A stretch of 64,000 nucleotides of DNA. Source: an uncultured Muribaculaceae bacterium (GTDB lineage: Bacteria; Bacteroidota; Bacteroidia; Bacteroidales; Muribaculaceae). Shown piece after piece: positions 28,269 to 40,100 of this stretch; the stretch's first letter is position 1, and the number at the start of each line of letters is the position of its first letter. The translations under genes were made by a program, and so were the position numbers. Under the pieces are notes generated by a model. It was given only the letters and a program-made list of their open reading frames with translations. It had not been told where the DNA came from and ran no database searches. Location: positions 1 to 64,000 of the forward strand of contig CAJUOC010000006.1 of the NCBI GenBank assembly GCA_910587925.1, read 5' to 3'.

Positions 28269-29483
28269 TTAACGCACCGTCGCCACCAGGGTCGGGGTGG
28301 TGTATGCGTAGGGGATAAACGCCAGCGAGGGCGCGTCGAAGATATTGAGCGACGCCCGCTTGCCGCGGGTCACCGAGCCGTAGTCGGCCTGCAATCCGAG
28401 CGCGGTGGCACCGTTGATGGTGGCGGCGTTGAGCGCGGCCTCGGGCGTGAGGCGCATCTTTATGCAGCCGAGCGCCCATACAAAGAGCATCGAGCCCGAC
28501 GGTGACGTGCCGGGATTGTAGTCCGACGCCAAGGCCACTGTACCGCCGGCAGCGATGATATCATTGAGCGGGGCGTAGGGGTCGCTGAGAAAAAACGAAG
28601 CTCCCGGCAGCCCCACGCCTATCGTATCGCTTGCCGCCAGCAGCGCGATCTCATCGGGCCCGGCAGCCTCCAGATGGTCGACCGACAGCGCTCCCGCAGC
28701 TATGCCGGTTGCGGTGCCGCCCGAGCGCAATAGCTGGTCGGCATGAAGTCGAGGCAGCAATCCGTGGCTACGGCCGGCCTGAAGTATGCGGCTTGTCTGC
28801 CCGGCGGTAAAGAATCCGCGCTCGCAGAATACATCCACATAGTCGGCCACACCTTGCGCGGCCACTGCCGGCAGCATGTCGTCTATCACATGGTCCACAT
28901 AGGCTTCCTGCCGTCCGGTGTAATCGGGACCCACGGCATGGGCGCCGAGGAAAGTGGCCCGTATCGCCATCTGCGGCACAGCCTCGCGCAAGCGGGCTAT
29001 GACACGCAGCATCTTCAGCTCGCTGTCGAGTGTAAGGCCGTAGCCGGTCTTGATCTCGACGACGCCGGTACCTGAGGCGCATATCTGCCGCAAGCGGCGC
29101 AGCGACTCCTCGTAAAGGTCGTCTTCCGTCGCCTCGGCCAGCCGTCGGGCTGAGTTGAGGATACCGCCGCCGCGGGCGGCAATCTCGGCGTAGCTCATGC
29201 CCGCGATCTTGTCGCGGAACTCACCCTCGCGGCTACCGGCATACACCAGGTGGGTATGGCAGTCGCAGAAGGCCGGCAGCACTATGCCCCGGCGGGCGTC
29301 GATATCATCGGCGCCTTCACGGGAAGGGCATGTATCCATAGTGCCGAAGTCGGCAATACGCCCGTCGCGCACCAGCAGCCATGCATCTGTGAGGCTCTCA
29401 AGCCGGCCGATATCGGCGCCTCGCAGGCGGCCGACACCCTCGGGGAGGATGCCGGCGAGCATACCGATATTGTATATCAGCAT
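28269..29483 (-). CDS. hutI: Imidazolonepropionase
   Basis: HutI hydrolyses imidazolone propionate to formiminoglutamate, step three of histidine breakdown. The 404-residue protein is an amidohydrolase with FCDCHTHLVYAGSREGEF (metal-binding HTH), IKTGYGLTLDSELKML and LHADQLLRSGGT, all HutI signatures. The start at 29483 overlaps the hutH stop by 7 nt. It is the last gene of the ftcD-hutU-hutH-hutI operon. Confidence 0.96.
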   Translation of the reverse strand: MLIYNIGMLAGILPEGVGRLRGADIGRLESLTDAWLLVRDGRIADFGTMDTCPSREGADDIDARRGIVLPAFCDCHTHLVYAGSREGEFRDKIAGMSYAEIAARGGGILNSARRLAEATEDDLYEESLRRLRQICASGTGVVEIKTGYGLTLDSELKMLRVIARLREAVPQMAIRATFLGAHAVGPDYTGRQEAYVDHVIDDMLPAVAAQGVADYVDVFCERGFFTAGQTSRILQAGRSHGLLPRLHADQLLRSGGTATGIAAGALSVDHLEAAGPDEIALLAASDTIGVGLPGASFFLSDPYAPLNDIIAAGGTVALASDYNPGTSPSGSMLFVWALGCIKMRLTPEAALNAATINGATALGLQADYGSVTRGKRASLNIFDAPSLAFIPYAYTTPTLVATVR

Positions 29484-30952
29484 ATGAAGTCGACTGCTGC
29501 GGCGATGTGGGGATACATCACGCAATCATTCTCGATAAAGGGCACGTGACGGCGGAAGTCGGCGTGCCATGCCTCGATGACGGGCGACGACTTGGCCGGG
29601 CGGCGGAAGTCAAGGGCCTGGGCCGAGTTGAAAAGCTCGATGGCCAGCACACGGCGCGTGTTGGCGACCACGCGGCAGAGCTTTGTGGCCGAGTTGGAGC
29701 CCATCGACACATGGTCTTCCTGCCCCTGCGACGAAGGTATGGAGTCGCAGCTGGCCGGCCAGCACAGGCCCTTGCTCTGACTCACAATCGACGCTGCCGT
29801 ATACTGCGGAATCATGAAGCCGGAGTTGACGCCGGGATTGGCCACCAGGAACGACGGCAGTCCGCGCTGGCCCGAGATGAGCTTGTATGTGCGCCGCTCC
29901 GAGATATTGGCCAGCTCGGCCAGCGACACTGCAAGATAATCCATCGGCATGGCGATGGGCTCGCCGTGGAAATTGCCGGCCGACACGATGATGTCTTCGT
30001 CGGGGAAGATGGTGGGATTGTCAGTCGGGGCGTTAATCTCGTCCTCGATGACCGACGACACAAAGCGCAGGGCGTCTTTGGCCGCTCCGTGCACCTGAGG
30101 CACGCAACGGAAAGAGTAGGGGTCTTGCACATGCACCTTGTGGCGGCGTATCAGCTCGCTGCCCTCGAGCAGACTGCGTATGGCGGCGGCGGTCTCAATC
30201 TGCCCCCGGTGATGGCGCACCTCATTGACAGGGGCGCAGAAAGGCTCGATACGGCCGTCGAAGGCATCAAGCGACATGGCGGCGACCTTGTCGGCGACGG
30301 CATTGAGCTCGCGGGCGCGCAACACGGCCCATACGGCATGGGCGCTCATAAACTGTGTGCCGTTGAGCAGCGCCAGACCCTCCTTCGACTGTAGGCACAC
30401 AGGCTCCAGCCCGGCGCGAGCAAAGGCATCGGCCGAGGCCATACGCTCGCCCTTGTACTCCACCTCGCCCAGGCCGATAAGCGGCAGCGACATCTGAGCC
30501 AGCGGCGCCAGGTCGCCAGAGGCTCCGAGCGAGCCCTGGTCGAATATCACGGGGAGCATATCGTGGTTGTACATATCCACGAGGCGCTCCACCGTGGCGA
30601 GCTGCACTCCGGAGTTGCCATAGCTGAGCGACTGTATCTTGAGCAGCATCATCAGCCGCACGATATCGGCCGGCAGCCGCTCGCCGGTGCAGCACGAGTG
30701 CGACATCACCAGATTGCGCTGAAGCTCCTCGAGCTTGTCGCGGCTGATAGAGATGTTGCACAGCGAACCAAATCCGGTGGTGATGCCATAGATAGGCTCG
30801 GTGGCGGTTTCAATCTTGGCGTCGAGATAAGCGCGGCAGGCGGTGATGCGCTGCACGGCATCGCCCGACAGAGCCAGGCGCGCGCCCGATGCGATAATCT
30901 GACCGACACGCTCTATGGTAAGACGGTCAGACGATATATGGTGTACGTCCAT
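29477..30952 (-). CDS. hutH: Histidine ammonia-lyase
   Basis: HutH converts histidine to urocanate and ammonia. The self-forming MIO cofactor triad Ala144-Ser145-Gly146 is present in GSLGASGDLAPLAQM, and YGITTGFGSL lies at the expected place near the N-terminus. Length 491 is normal. The start at 30952 (MDVHHISSDRL) lies 11 nt after the hutU stop; the upstream open frame is shadow of hutU. Confidence 0.96.
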   Translation of the reverse strand: MDVHHISSDRLTIERVGQIIASGARLALSGDAVQRITACRAYLDAKIETATEPIYGITTGFGSLCNISISRDKLEELQRNLVMSHSCCTGERLPADIVRLMMLLKIQSLSYGNSGVQLATVERLVDMYNHDMLPVIFDQGSLGASGDLAPLAQMSLPLIGLGEVEYKGERMASADAFARAGLEPVCLQSKEGLALLNGTQFMSAHAVWAVLRARELNAVADKVAAMSLDAFDGRIEPFCAPVNEVRHHRGQIETAAAIRSLLEGSELIRRHKVHVQDPYSFRCVPQVHGAAKDALRFVSSVIEDEINAPTDNPTIFPDEDIIVSAGNFHGEPIAMPMDYLAVSLAELANISERRTYKLISGQRGLPSFLVANPGVNSGFMIPQYTAASIVSQSKGLCWPASCDSIPSSQGQEDHVSMGSNSATKLCRVVANTRRVLAIELFNSAQALDFRRPAKSSPVIEAWHADFRRHVPFIENDCVMYPHIAAAVDFIC

Positions 30953-30963
30953 TAGGTTTGATA

Positions 30964-32972
<2,009 letters not shown>

Positions 32973-32976
<4 letters not shown>

Positions 32977-34670
32977 GGCTCGATGATATGGGAGTTAACG
33001 GTATTGAGTACTTGCGCGCGGGCCTCCACTGCGCGCGCACACAGCTCGGCAGCCTTGTCGCAGAGCGCGCGGGCTGCGGTCTTGTCGTCGAGCGAGGCGG
33101 CATTGATACGCACATTGAGAGCGGCCCCCTGCACGGCAGCCTCGGCAGCGAGCGCGCCCACACCGGCGTCGGATGCCGATGCCGGATTGCCCTCCGATGC
33201 CATGTCGAGCAGCAGCGGAAACACCTCGATGGCGGTCTGCATGGTGGTAAGTGGCACCTGCGCCGCAAGCAGCGTGGCGGCCTGCATGGCCTCGGCGCGG
33301 GCGGCGCGCTCGGCGTCGTTGCCCTTGGGCATGGCCAGCGCCTCCATAAACTTATTGAATGCAGCGGTATCCTCGTCGACCAGAGCGATGAGGCGATCCT
33401 GTAGGGCACGGCCGCGGTCGGCGGCGTCGGAGAAGCGCTCCCAGCGGTCGTCCCATCCCGGCTTGTGGGCCGAGAGATTGGCCACCATGGTACCGAGCGC
33501 TGCGGCGAGCGCACCCATATATGCCGCTATGGAGCCGCCGCCGGGAGCGGGCGACTCCGAGGCTGTCTCGTCGGCAAACTCCCGGCAGGTCATGTCGGTG
33601 AGACTGCGCGCCGATTTGTCGGCCACCATGTACTCGATGACTTTCTCGGCAGGGTCAAAGGGCTTGAGCTCGTCGAGACCCATCGACTTCACGGCCATGC
33701 GGATAATCTCGCTCTCGGGCAGGCCGGTCGAGCGCTGCTGCTTGTGCAGGAAATATCGGCCGGCATCGATCAGGGTGCGCTTGGGCACGAGACCCACAAT
33801 CTCGGCTCCGGTGACACGTATGCCGCGGGCGGCGGCGGCCCTGCTCACCTCGTCGAAGGCCACATGCAGCGGAGCACGGGCGATATCGGTGATATTCATC
33901 GATACCTGTGCCACTCCATACTCGGGTATGTACCAGCCGATGGCTTTGGTACCGGGCAGCGTGCCGGGTATCATGATGGTATTGCCATGCTCGTCTTTGA
34001 GCGGCTTGCCGGTGACCTTGCCGCCCTCGCGGCTGGGGCGGCCTTTCTCACGCACATCAAAAGCTATGGCATTGGCGCGGCGTGTCGAGGTGGTATTGAG
34101 GTTGAAATTGACTGCGATGAGGAAGTCGCGCGCGCCGATTGTGGTGGCGCCTGTGCGCGCGGCGGCCTCGTCATAGGGGCGGTCGCCCAGGTCGGGACCG
34201 TCGGCGGTGCCCATGCGCTCGGCCAGCGCCTCGTACTCTCCGCGGCGGCACACCGCGAGATTTTTGCGCTCGGGCTTGCGCGCGGCGGCCTCGTAGAGAT
34301 ACACAGGTATGCCCAGCTCGGCGGCTACCCGCTCGGCCAGCCCGCGGGCCATATCGGCACACTCCTCGAGAGTGACACCGCTCACAGGGATGAGAGGACA
34401 TACATCGGTGGCGCCCATGCGGGGATGAGCACCGTGGTGGCCGCGCATGTCGATGAGCTCGGCCGCGCGCCGTATGCCGCGGAATGCAGCCTCGACCACA
34501 GCCTCGGGCTCGCCTACAAAAGTGACAACGGTACGGTTGGTGGCCTCACCGGGGTCGACGTCGAGCAGCTCCACGCCGGTATCTTCCGTGATGGCGGCTG
34601 TGATGGCGTCGATCACAGCCTTGTCGCGTCCCTCGCTGAAGTTGGGCACACATTCTATCAGTCGTTTCAT
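32973..34670 (-). CDS. ftcD: Bifunctional glutamate formimidoyltransferase / formimidoyl-THF cyclodeaminase
   Basis: This fused enzyme moves the formimino group of formiminoglutamate onto THF and then releases ammonia, saving the carbon as methenyl-THF. The 565-residue product has the transferase domain (LIECVPNFSEGRD start, MRGHHGAHPRMGATDVCPLIPV) in residues 1 to about 330. The cyclodeaminase domain follows (FADETASESPAPGGGSIAAYMGALAAALGTMV in two motifs). It is the same architecture as the animal FTCD. The ATG at 34670 is used; the triplet before it is TTG. It is the first gene of the hut operon and follows a full consensus promoter. Confidence 0.96.
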
Positions 34671-34703
34671 CAATAATAGAATTTAGGTATTTTTTCAATG
34701 TAG

Positions 34704-34735
34704 CAAATGTACAATATAAATAAGCCGCCGCCAAA
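34704..34735 (-). promoter_or_regulatory. Promoter of the hut operon
   Basis: Minus-strand TTTG (34732-34735), a 20-nt spacer and TACATTTG (34704-34711) match the Bacteroidetes consensus fully. The ATG of ftcD is 33 nt downstream. No inverted-repeat operator or regulator gene is evident next to it. Confidence 0.75.
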
Positions 34736-34769
34736 TTTTTTGACACCGAAAAACAGCCGGATCAGATCA

Positions 34770-34958
34770 CCCTATAAAAATGACAAAGGCGGCCCGCCCG
34801 GGTCACCCTGCCAATACGTAAGTGAGTAAGAGAAATCGCCGGCGTCTGCCGGAAGAGAACCGCCTCTGCCCAATGTCCGCCCCCAGTGACGGGGCGGCAT
34901 GGGTTTCGGCACTTTTTTACGAAAGAAACGACATATTGGAATAGAAAAAACTACCTAA
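34770..34958 (-). ncRNA. Candidate structured non-coding RNA
   Basis: No plausible protein is encoded between ftcD and the MATE gene, yet this stretch is GC-rich and strongly foldable. One hairpin pairs 34877-34883 with 34891-34897 (7 bp, GC only) and extends through 34869-34876 with 34898-34903. A second pairs 34839-34843 with 34848-34852. The ends (34776-34782 and 34910-34917) can pair in an A/U closing stem. A minus-strand TACCTTTG box lies just upstream at 34965-34972, and a U-rich stretch follows on the far side. The size and end-pairing recall 6S-type RNA, but I cannot identify the family; an unrecognised riboswitch-like leader of the hut operon is the alternative. Exact ends are estimates. 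Confidence 0.5.
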
Positions 34959-34964
34959 CAGCAG

Positions 34965-34972
34965 CAAAGGTA
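34965..34972 (-). promoter_or_regulatory. -7 box upstream of RNA candidate
   Basis: The minus strand reads TACCTTTG (exact), with a TTTG about 22 nt further upstream. It has no protein gene directly downstream: the next start codon on this strand is ftcD, which has its own promoter. Confidence 0.6.
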
Positions 34973-35075
34973 TATGAAATATTTTAACTTGATACAAATT
35001 TGTCGTTAAAATATGTTAATTCAGATACAATTTGCCATTATGTTAGCAAAAATATGGTGGAAATATAGTAGACCG

Positions 35076-36368
35076 CTACTTTTGCTTTCTTTTTGCCATA
35101 TAATGCATCATGGCCGACCTCACGCCGAGGTACACGATAAATGCAGCCCAGAGGCCGTGATTGCCAAGCAAAGGCATCAGCGCAAGATATACGGCAAAGT
35201 ATGTCGCGGTCGACACGGCCATGGCGCCGAGCATAGCCCGGGTGAGGGTAAGGCCGATGAAGATGCCGTCGTAGATAAAAGCCACGGACCCGACCAGAGG
35301 CACGCTCGCCGCCCAGGGCAGATACTCGCGGGCGGCATCGACCACATCGCCATCGTCGGTGAGCAGCCCCATCGCAGCCTCGCCGACACCAAAATACGCC
35401 GCTGCGAAGACTATGGCAAGCCCTGCCGCCCATCTTAGCAGCAGGCCGATTACCTGCCGCAGGCCATCGCTGTCGCCTGCTCCGTAGCAGCGCCCCGCCA
35501 GCGCCTCGCCTGCAAAAGCAAAACCGTCGGAAAAATATGAGAAAAACATAAACAGCTGCATCAGCAGGGCATTGGCTGCAAGTACCGTGACGCCCTGCGA
35601 GGCGCCGGCACGTGTAAACCATACCGTGACCGCCACCAGACACAACGTGCGCAGAAATATATCGGCATTGATGCTGAACATGCGTCGCAGCGCGCGCCCG
35701 TCGGCAATCACCGCCACAGGCGGTCGCGAGGGCCTGAAGCGACGCCATGTCACCACGATACCGGCCATAAATCCGAGCCACTGCGCCGCAAGTGTACCCA
35801 GCGCCACACCTTCGATACGCAGACCCAGACCGAAGACGAGCGTGAGGCTCGCCGCGATATTGGCCAGATTGATGCCGATTGAGACCCACATGGGGGTGCG
35901 GGAGTCCTGCATCCCGAGCCACCAGCCGTTGAGCGCGTACATGCCCAGCACTGCCGGCGCGCCCCATATGCATATGCTGAAATAGCGCAGGGCGGGCACC
36001 TCCGTGGCGGGGTCGGCATCTACAAAGCGCAGCGCAGCCGGGCCAAGCACGGCCGACAGCCCCACCAAGGCAAGACCCGCGACCAGCGCGACGGCCAGCG
36101 ACCGCACCAGCGATGCCGACGTAGCCTCGCCATCACGGGCGCCGCAGGCCTGCGCGGTCATGCCTGCCGTACCCATGCGCAGGAAGCCGAAAAGCCAGTA
36201 CAGCATATTAAACATGGTACCGCCTACAGCAATCGCCCCGATGAAGGCGGCTGACCCGAAGTGGCCCACGATGGCCACATCTATCAGCCCCAACACCGGG
36301 GTGGTGATATTGCTTACGATCGCCGGCAGGGCGATGCGCAGGAGGTCGCGGTTTAGAGAGCTCTTCAC
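35076..36368 (-). CDS. MATE family efflux transporter
   Basis: This is a multidrug and toxic-compound extrusion protein, an inner-membrane antiporter with about 12 helices in two MatE repeats. The 430-residue product starts with a GTG at 36368 (MKSSLNRDLLRIALPAIVSNITTPVLGLIDVAIVG in outline) whose last bases overlap the OPT gene stop as GTGA. The second repeat begins near LRRMFSINADIFLRTLCL. It is of the DinF-like type by general look. It is last in the parA-to-MATE run. Substrate unknown. Confidence 0.92.
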   Translation of the reverse strand: MKSSLNRDLLRIALPAIVSNITTPVLGLIDVAIVGHFGSAAFIGAIAVGGTMFNMLYWLFGFLRMGTAGMTAQACGARDGEATSASLVRSLAVALVAGLALVGLSAVLGPAALRFVDADPATEVPALRYFSICIWGAPAVLGMYALNGWWLGMQDSRTPMWVSIGINLANIAASLTLVFGLGLRIEGVALGTLAAQWLGFMAGIVVTWRRFRPSRPPVAVIADGRALRRMFSINADIFLRTLCLVAVTVWFTRAGASQGVTVLAANALLMQLFMFFSYFSDGFAFAGEALAGRCYGAGDSDGLRQVIGLLLRWAAGLAIVFAAAYFGVGEAAMGLLTDDGDVVDAAREYLPWAASVPLVGSVAFIYDGIFIGLTLTRAMLGAMAVSTATYFAVYLALMPLLGNHGLWAAFIVYLGVRSAMMHYMAKRKQK

Positions 36369-38335
36369 CGCTTGACGTGGAGCGATGTGCGGTACAGATA
36401 GGTGATGATGGCCGCGTATGCCACCAGACCGAGTATCTGCGGCACAAACTCCTCGCCGCCGCCGGGCACTTCCTTGCCGCACATGATGGTGATGGCCGCG
36501 AATACGCCGAAGAGCGCGCCGCCGGCTATGAGGCCCGAGGCGACAAGAGTACCGCGCTCGCTACGTGCGCGGGCCACGTCGCTGTCTTTGCTGCTGCGGC
36601 CCACAAAGTACGATATAAGACCGCCCACGAGCATGGGGGTATTGAGCGACAGCGGGATAAACATACCCAGGCAGAATGCCAGCGCGGGCACGCCCAGCCA
36701 GTTGAGTATCAGAGCGAGTATGGCGCCCACGATGTAGAGGGTCCAGGGCGTGGTGCCGCCCATCATCATCGGCTCGAGCACCTTGGCCATGGCATTGGCC
36801 TGCGGAGCGGCGAGAGCGGTATCGCCGGTGAAGCCGTACACCCGGTTGAGCACCAGTATCACGCCGCCGACAGTGGCCGCCGACACCAGCGTGCCAAGAA
36901 ATTTCCAGCTCTCCTGCTTGCGCGGAGTCGAGCCCAGCCAGTAGCCTATCTTGAGGTCGGTGACAAAGCCGCCGGCCATCGACAGGGCGGTACATACCAC
37001 GCCGCCCACCACCATCGACGCCACGATGCCGGAGGTGCCGTTGAGGCCGATTGCCACAAAGATTCCTGATGCCACGATGAGGGTCATCAGCGTCATGCCG
37101 CTCACAGGGTTGCTGCCCACGATGGCGATGGCATTGGCGGCCACTGTAGTGAAGAGGAAGGCTATCACCACCACGACAATCCATGCCACGGCGGCCTGCC
37201 AAAAGGTGTGTATCACACCGAGCCAAAAGAAGATAAACACGGCCACAAGAGCGATGAAGATAAAGTATGCCACATGCTTCATCGAGATGTCGAGCTGCCA
37301 GCGCACGGGACGCGAGGCGGCAGCGCCGCCGCGCAGCTCACGCGAGGCAAGACCTACCGCACCGGCTATCACGGGCCACGACTTGACGATGCCGATGATG
37401 CCGGCCATGGCGATGCCGCCGATACCGATAAGGCGAGCATAATCCTTGAAAATCACCTGGGGCGACACTGCGGCAAACTCCGAGGTCGTGCCCAGCAGCG
37501 GGATGATGACCCACCATACAAATATCGAGCCGGCAAATATCACAAAAGCATACCGCAGACCCACGATATAGCCCAGACCGAGCACAGCAGCTCCCGTATT
37601 GCACGAGAATACAAACTTGGCCTTGTCGGCAAGGGTCTGTCCCCAGGTGTAGGCAGTGGTGGTCACGGTATCGGCCCACCAGCCGAAGGTCGCCACCAGA
37701 TAGTCGTAGATGCCGCCCACAAGCGAGGCTACCACCAGGAGCTTGGCCTGGCCGCCGGTCGACGACTTCTTGCCCTGGCCGCTCACCAGCACCTGGGTGG
37801 TGGCGGTGGCTTCGGGGAAGGGGTACTTGCCGTGCATGTCCTTTACGAAATACTTGCGGAAGGGGATGAAAAAGAGTATGCCCAGCACACCGCCGAAGAG
37901 CGACGCGAGGAATATCTCAAGGAAGTTGACAGTGATATCGGGGTAGGTGGCCTGCAATATGTACAGAGCCGGCAGGGTGAAGATGGCGCCGGCCACTATC
38001 ACACCCGAGCATGCGCCGATAGACTGGATGATGACGTTCTGCCCCAAAGGATTGTCTTTTTTCAGGGCGCCGGAGAGGCCCACTGCGATGATGGCGATGG
38101 GGATGGCGGCCTCAAATACCTGGCCCACCTTCAGGCCGAGATACGCGGCGGCAGCGCTGAATATCACAGCCAGCACCAGGCCTACGGTGACAGAGTAGGG
38201 CGTCACCTCGGCATAGTCGCGGGCCGGATGCATCAGCGGGCGGTACTCCTCGTCGGCTGCCAGCTCGCGGAATGCGTTGTCGGGCAACTCGGTGGGGTCG
38301 ACCAGAGCCGGGTCGAGATTTTCGTTTTCTTTCAT
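36365..38335 (-). CDS. OPT family oligopeptide transporter
   Basis: This is a 656-residue polytopic membrane protein of the oligopeptide transporter superfamily, with many hydrophobic helices over the whole length after a short acidic N-terminus. Recognisable parts are EVTPYSVTVGLVLAVIFSAAAAYLGLKVGQVF (first helices) and FPEATATTQVLVSGQGK, both typical of bacterial OPT/YSL-like members. It probably imports small peptides or metal chelates. It lies 29 nt after the lytic transglycosylase gene and overlaps the MATE gene by 4 nt. Confidence 0.93.
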   Translation of the reverse strand: MKENENLDPALVDPTELPDNAFRELAADEEYRPLMHPARDYAEVTPYSVTVGLVLAVIFSAAAAYLGLKVGQVFEAAIPIAIIAVGLSGALKKDNPLGQNVIIQSIGACSGVIVAGAIFTLPALYILQATYPDITVNFLEIFLASLFGGVLGILFFIPFRKYFVKDMHGKYPFPEATATTQVLVSGQGKKSSTGGQAKLLVVASLVGGIYDYLVATFGWWADTVTTTAYTWGQTLADKAKFVFSCNTGAAVLGLGYIVGLRYAFVIFAGSIFVWWVIIPLLGTTSEFAAVSPQVIFKDYARLIGIGGIAMAGIIGIVKSWPVIAGAVGLASRELRGGAAASRPVRWQLDISMKHVAYFIFIALVAVFIFFWLGVIHTFWQAAVAWIVVVVIAFLFTTVAANAIAIVGSNPVSGMTLMTLIVASGIFVAIGLNGTSGIVASMVVGGVVCTALSMAGGFVTDLKIGYWLGSTPRKQESWKFLGTLVSAATVGGVILVLNRVYGFTGDTALAAPQANAMAKVLEPMMMGGTTPWTLYIVGAILALILNWLGVPALAFCLGMFIPLSLNTPMLVGGLISYFVGRSSKDSDVARARSERGTLVASGLIAGGALFGVFAAITIMCGKEVPGGGEEFVPQILGLVAYAAIITYLYRTSLHVKR

Positions 38336-38364
38336 AGACTATTTAGGATTAGATGTGTATCGTA

Positions 38365-40095
38365 TCAGCGGCGACGGCGGCGCGAGCTTTTTGACTTCGC
38401 CTTGGGCTTGGCCGGGGACTTTGACACCGAGCCCTTTGCCGGAATCTTAAGTTTCTGCCCCACATTGATATTGTCGCCCGAGAGGCCGTTGGCCGAGCGT
38501 ATGGCGTCGATGCTCACGCCGTGGCGCGAGGCTATACGGCTGAGATTGTCGCCCTTGCGCACGGTGTATGTGGTGGTGCGGGGCTTGTCGACCTTGACCG
38601 ATGCCGACGGAGTGTGGCTGCGCGTGGCACTCATGGCCTTGCTCACATGCGCTGCTGCGGCTGTGGTATCAGCGGCAGAGGGTGCAGGCGCCTGTGAGGC
38701 TGCCGAGTCGGCCGCAGCCTGCGGCACTTGCGGCTGAGCCTCGGCGATAGAGTCGGCAGGCGCGGTCTGCTGCGGTGCATCCTCTATATAGCGGCGCACA
38801 GTGGTATTGATACGCAGGCGCTGGCCGCGCTTGACACCTCCGCGGCGCTTGATACCGTTGGCCGAGCGCACGCTCTGCTGGGTCACGCCGTAGCGCTTGG
38901 CGATGGAAGCGAGAGTCTCGCCGCGCTTCACCTTGTGGTACTTGGTGACAATCTCCTCGACATATCGGCCGCGATGGTCTGTGCCATTGACAGTACCGTC
39001 GGAGGGCTGCACCACATCGCGGCGGGCATAGCGCGACGCATTGTGGTTTACGATACTGTCTTCATTGGCAAGGTACGCATATACCTGCAGCGAGGGCAGA
39101 GTGAGCGTGTAGGGACGTATATCGCCGGGAATCACATCGCGGCGATACTGCGGATTGAGCACCCGCAACTCTCCCACCGGGATACCGAGCACATCGCTTA
39201 TCTGGTCGAAGTGCACCCGACGGCTCACATGGATGGTGTCGGTGACGATGGGCTTGCGGGCCAGGGCAGGGGAGATATTGTGCTCGCCATAGTAAGTCAT
39301 GATATACGTCGCGGCTATGAAGGCCGGCACATATCCGCGGGTCTCGGCGGGCAGAAACGGGTAGATGGCCCAGAAATCCTTGTCCTTGCGGTCGGCTATG
39401 CCGGCGCGGCGCAGGGCCTTGTTGACATTGCCCGGGCCGCAGTTGTAGGCGGCGATGGCCAGCGACCAGTCTCCATATATGCCATGCAGCTTCTTGAGAT
39501 ACGACGCGGCGGCATCAGACGAAGCAAAGGGGTCGCGCCGCTGGTCGACGATGGTATTCACCTCCAGGCCCTCGCCCTGGGCCGTGGGTATCATGAATTG
39601 CCACAGGCCGGTAGCGCCGGCGCGCGACACGGCATCGGGATTGAGCGCGCTCTCTATCACGGCCAGATACTTCAGCTCCAAAGGCATACCGCGTCGGTCA
39701 AGCGCCTGCTCGAAGATGGGCATATAGTACAGACTCATGCCCAGCATATTCTCGACAAGCTGACGGCGGCGCTGCGAGTACATATCTATATAGGAGCGCA
39801 CCACGGAGTTGAACGGCAGCTCGATGGTGGTCGGTATGCGGCCGAGGCGGTCGATAATCTCAGCGTCGGTGGCATGGGTATCTGGGCGCGAGTCGGCCTG
39901 GGCATCGTAGTCGGCATAGCGGCTAAGATACCAGTTTTGCTGCATGGCCTGGGCGTCGGTCTCAAAGCTCTCGGGGTAGATGATGGGAGTGCGCGCGAGC
40001 ATACTGTCGCGCACCGAGAGGATATTGGGGGCGGCTGCGGCCGATACGGCGGCAGCCGAGGTTATGGTAGATAAAAGGAGTATCTTGCGGATCAT
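38365..40095 (-). CDS. LysM-containing lytic transglycosylase (MltD-like)
   Basis: This enzyme cleaves peptidoglycan glycan strands in the periplasm. The 576-residue protein has a signal peptide (MIRKILLLSTITSAAAVSA). A soluble-lytic-transglycosylase domain follows with the catalytic-glutamate motif ESALNPDAVSRAGATGLWQFM and AAYNCGPGNVNKAL. The C-terminal half has two clear LysM repeats (KVKRGETLASIAKRYGV and TVRKGDNLSRIASRHGV) and a weaker one before them, split by a Pro/Ala-rich linker, and ends in a basic tail (KSKSSRRRRR). The start at 40095 lies 5 nt after the DUF5683 gene stop. Confidence 0.93.
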   Translation of the reverse strand: MIRKILLLSTITSAAAVSAAAAPNILSVRDSMLARTPIIYPESFETDAQAMQQNWYLSRYADYDAQADSRPDTHATDAEIIDRLGRIPTTIELPFNSVVRSYIDMYSQRRRQLVENMLGMSLYYMPIFEQALDRRGMPLELKYLAVIESALNPDAVSRAGATGLWQFMIPTAQGEGLEVNTIVDQRRDPFASSDAAASYLKKLHGIYGDWSLAIAAYNCGPGNVNKALRRAGIADRKDKDFWAIYPFLPAETRGYVPAFIAATYIMTYYGEHNISPALARKPIVTDTIHVSRRVHFDQISDVLGIPVGELRVLNPQYRRDVIPGDIRPYTLTLPSLQVYAYLANEDSIVNHNASRYARRDVVQPSDGTVNGTDHRGRYVEEIVTKYHKVKRGETLASIAKRYGVTQQSVRSANGIKRRGGVKRGQRLRINTTVRRYIEDAPQQTAPADSIAEAQPQVPQAAADSAASQAPAPSAADTTAAAAHVSKAMSATRSHTPSASVKVDKPRTTTYTVRKGDNLSRIASRHGVSIDAIRSANGLSGDNINVGQKLKIPAKGSVSKSPAKPKAKSKSSRRRRR

Positions 40096-40100
40096 CGGAT

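Noticed and set aside
34741..34920. Cobalamin or TPP riboswitch before the hut operon
   Set aside because: Neither the B12-box nor the TPP CUGAGA and downstream motifs are present on either strand.
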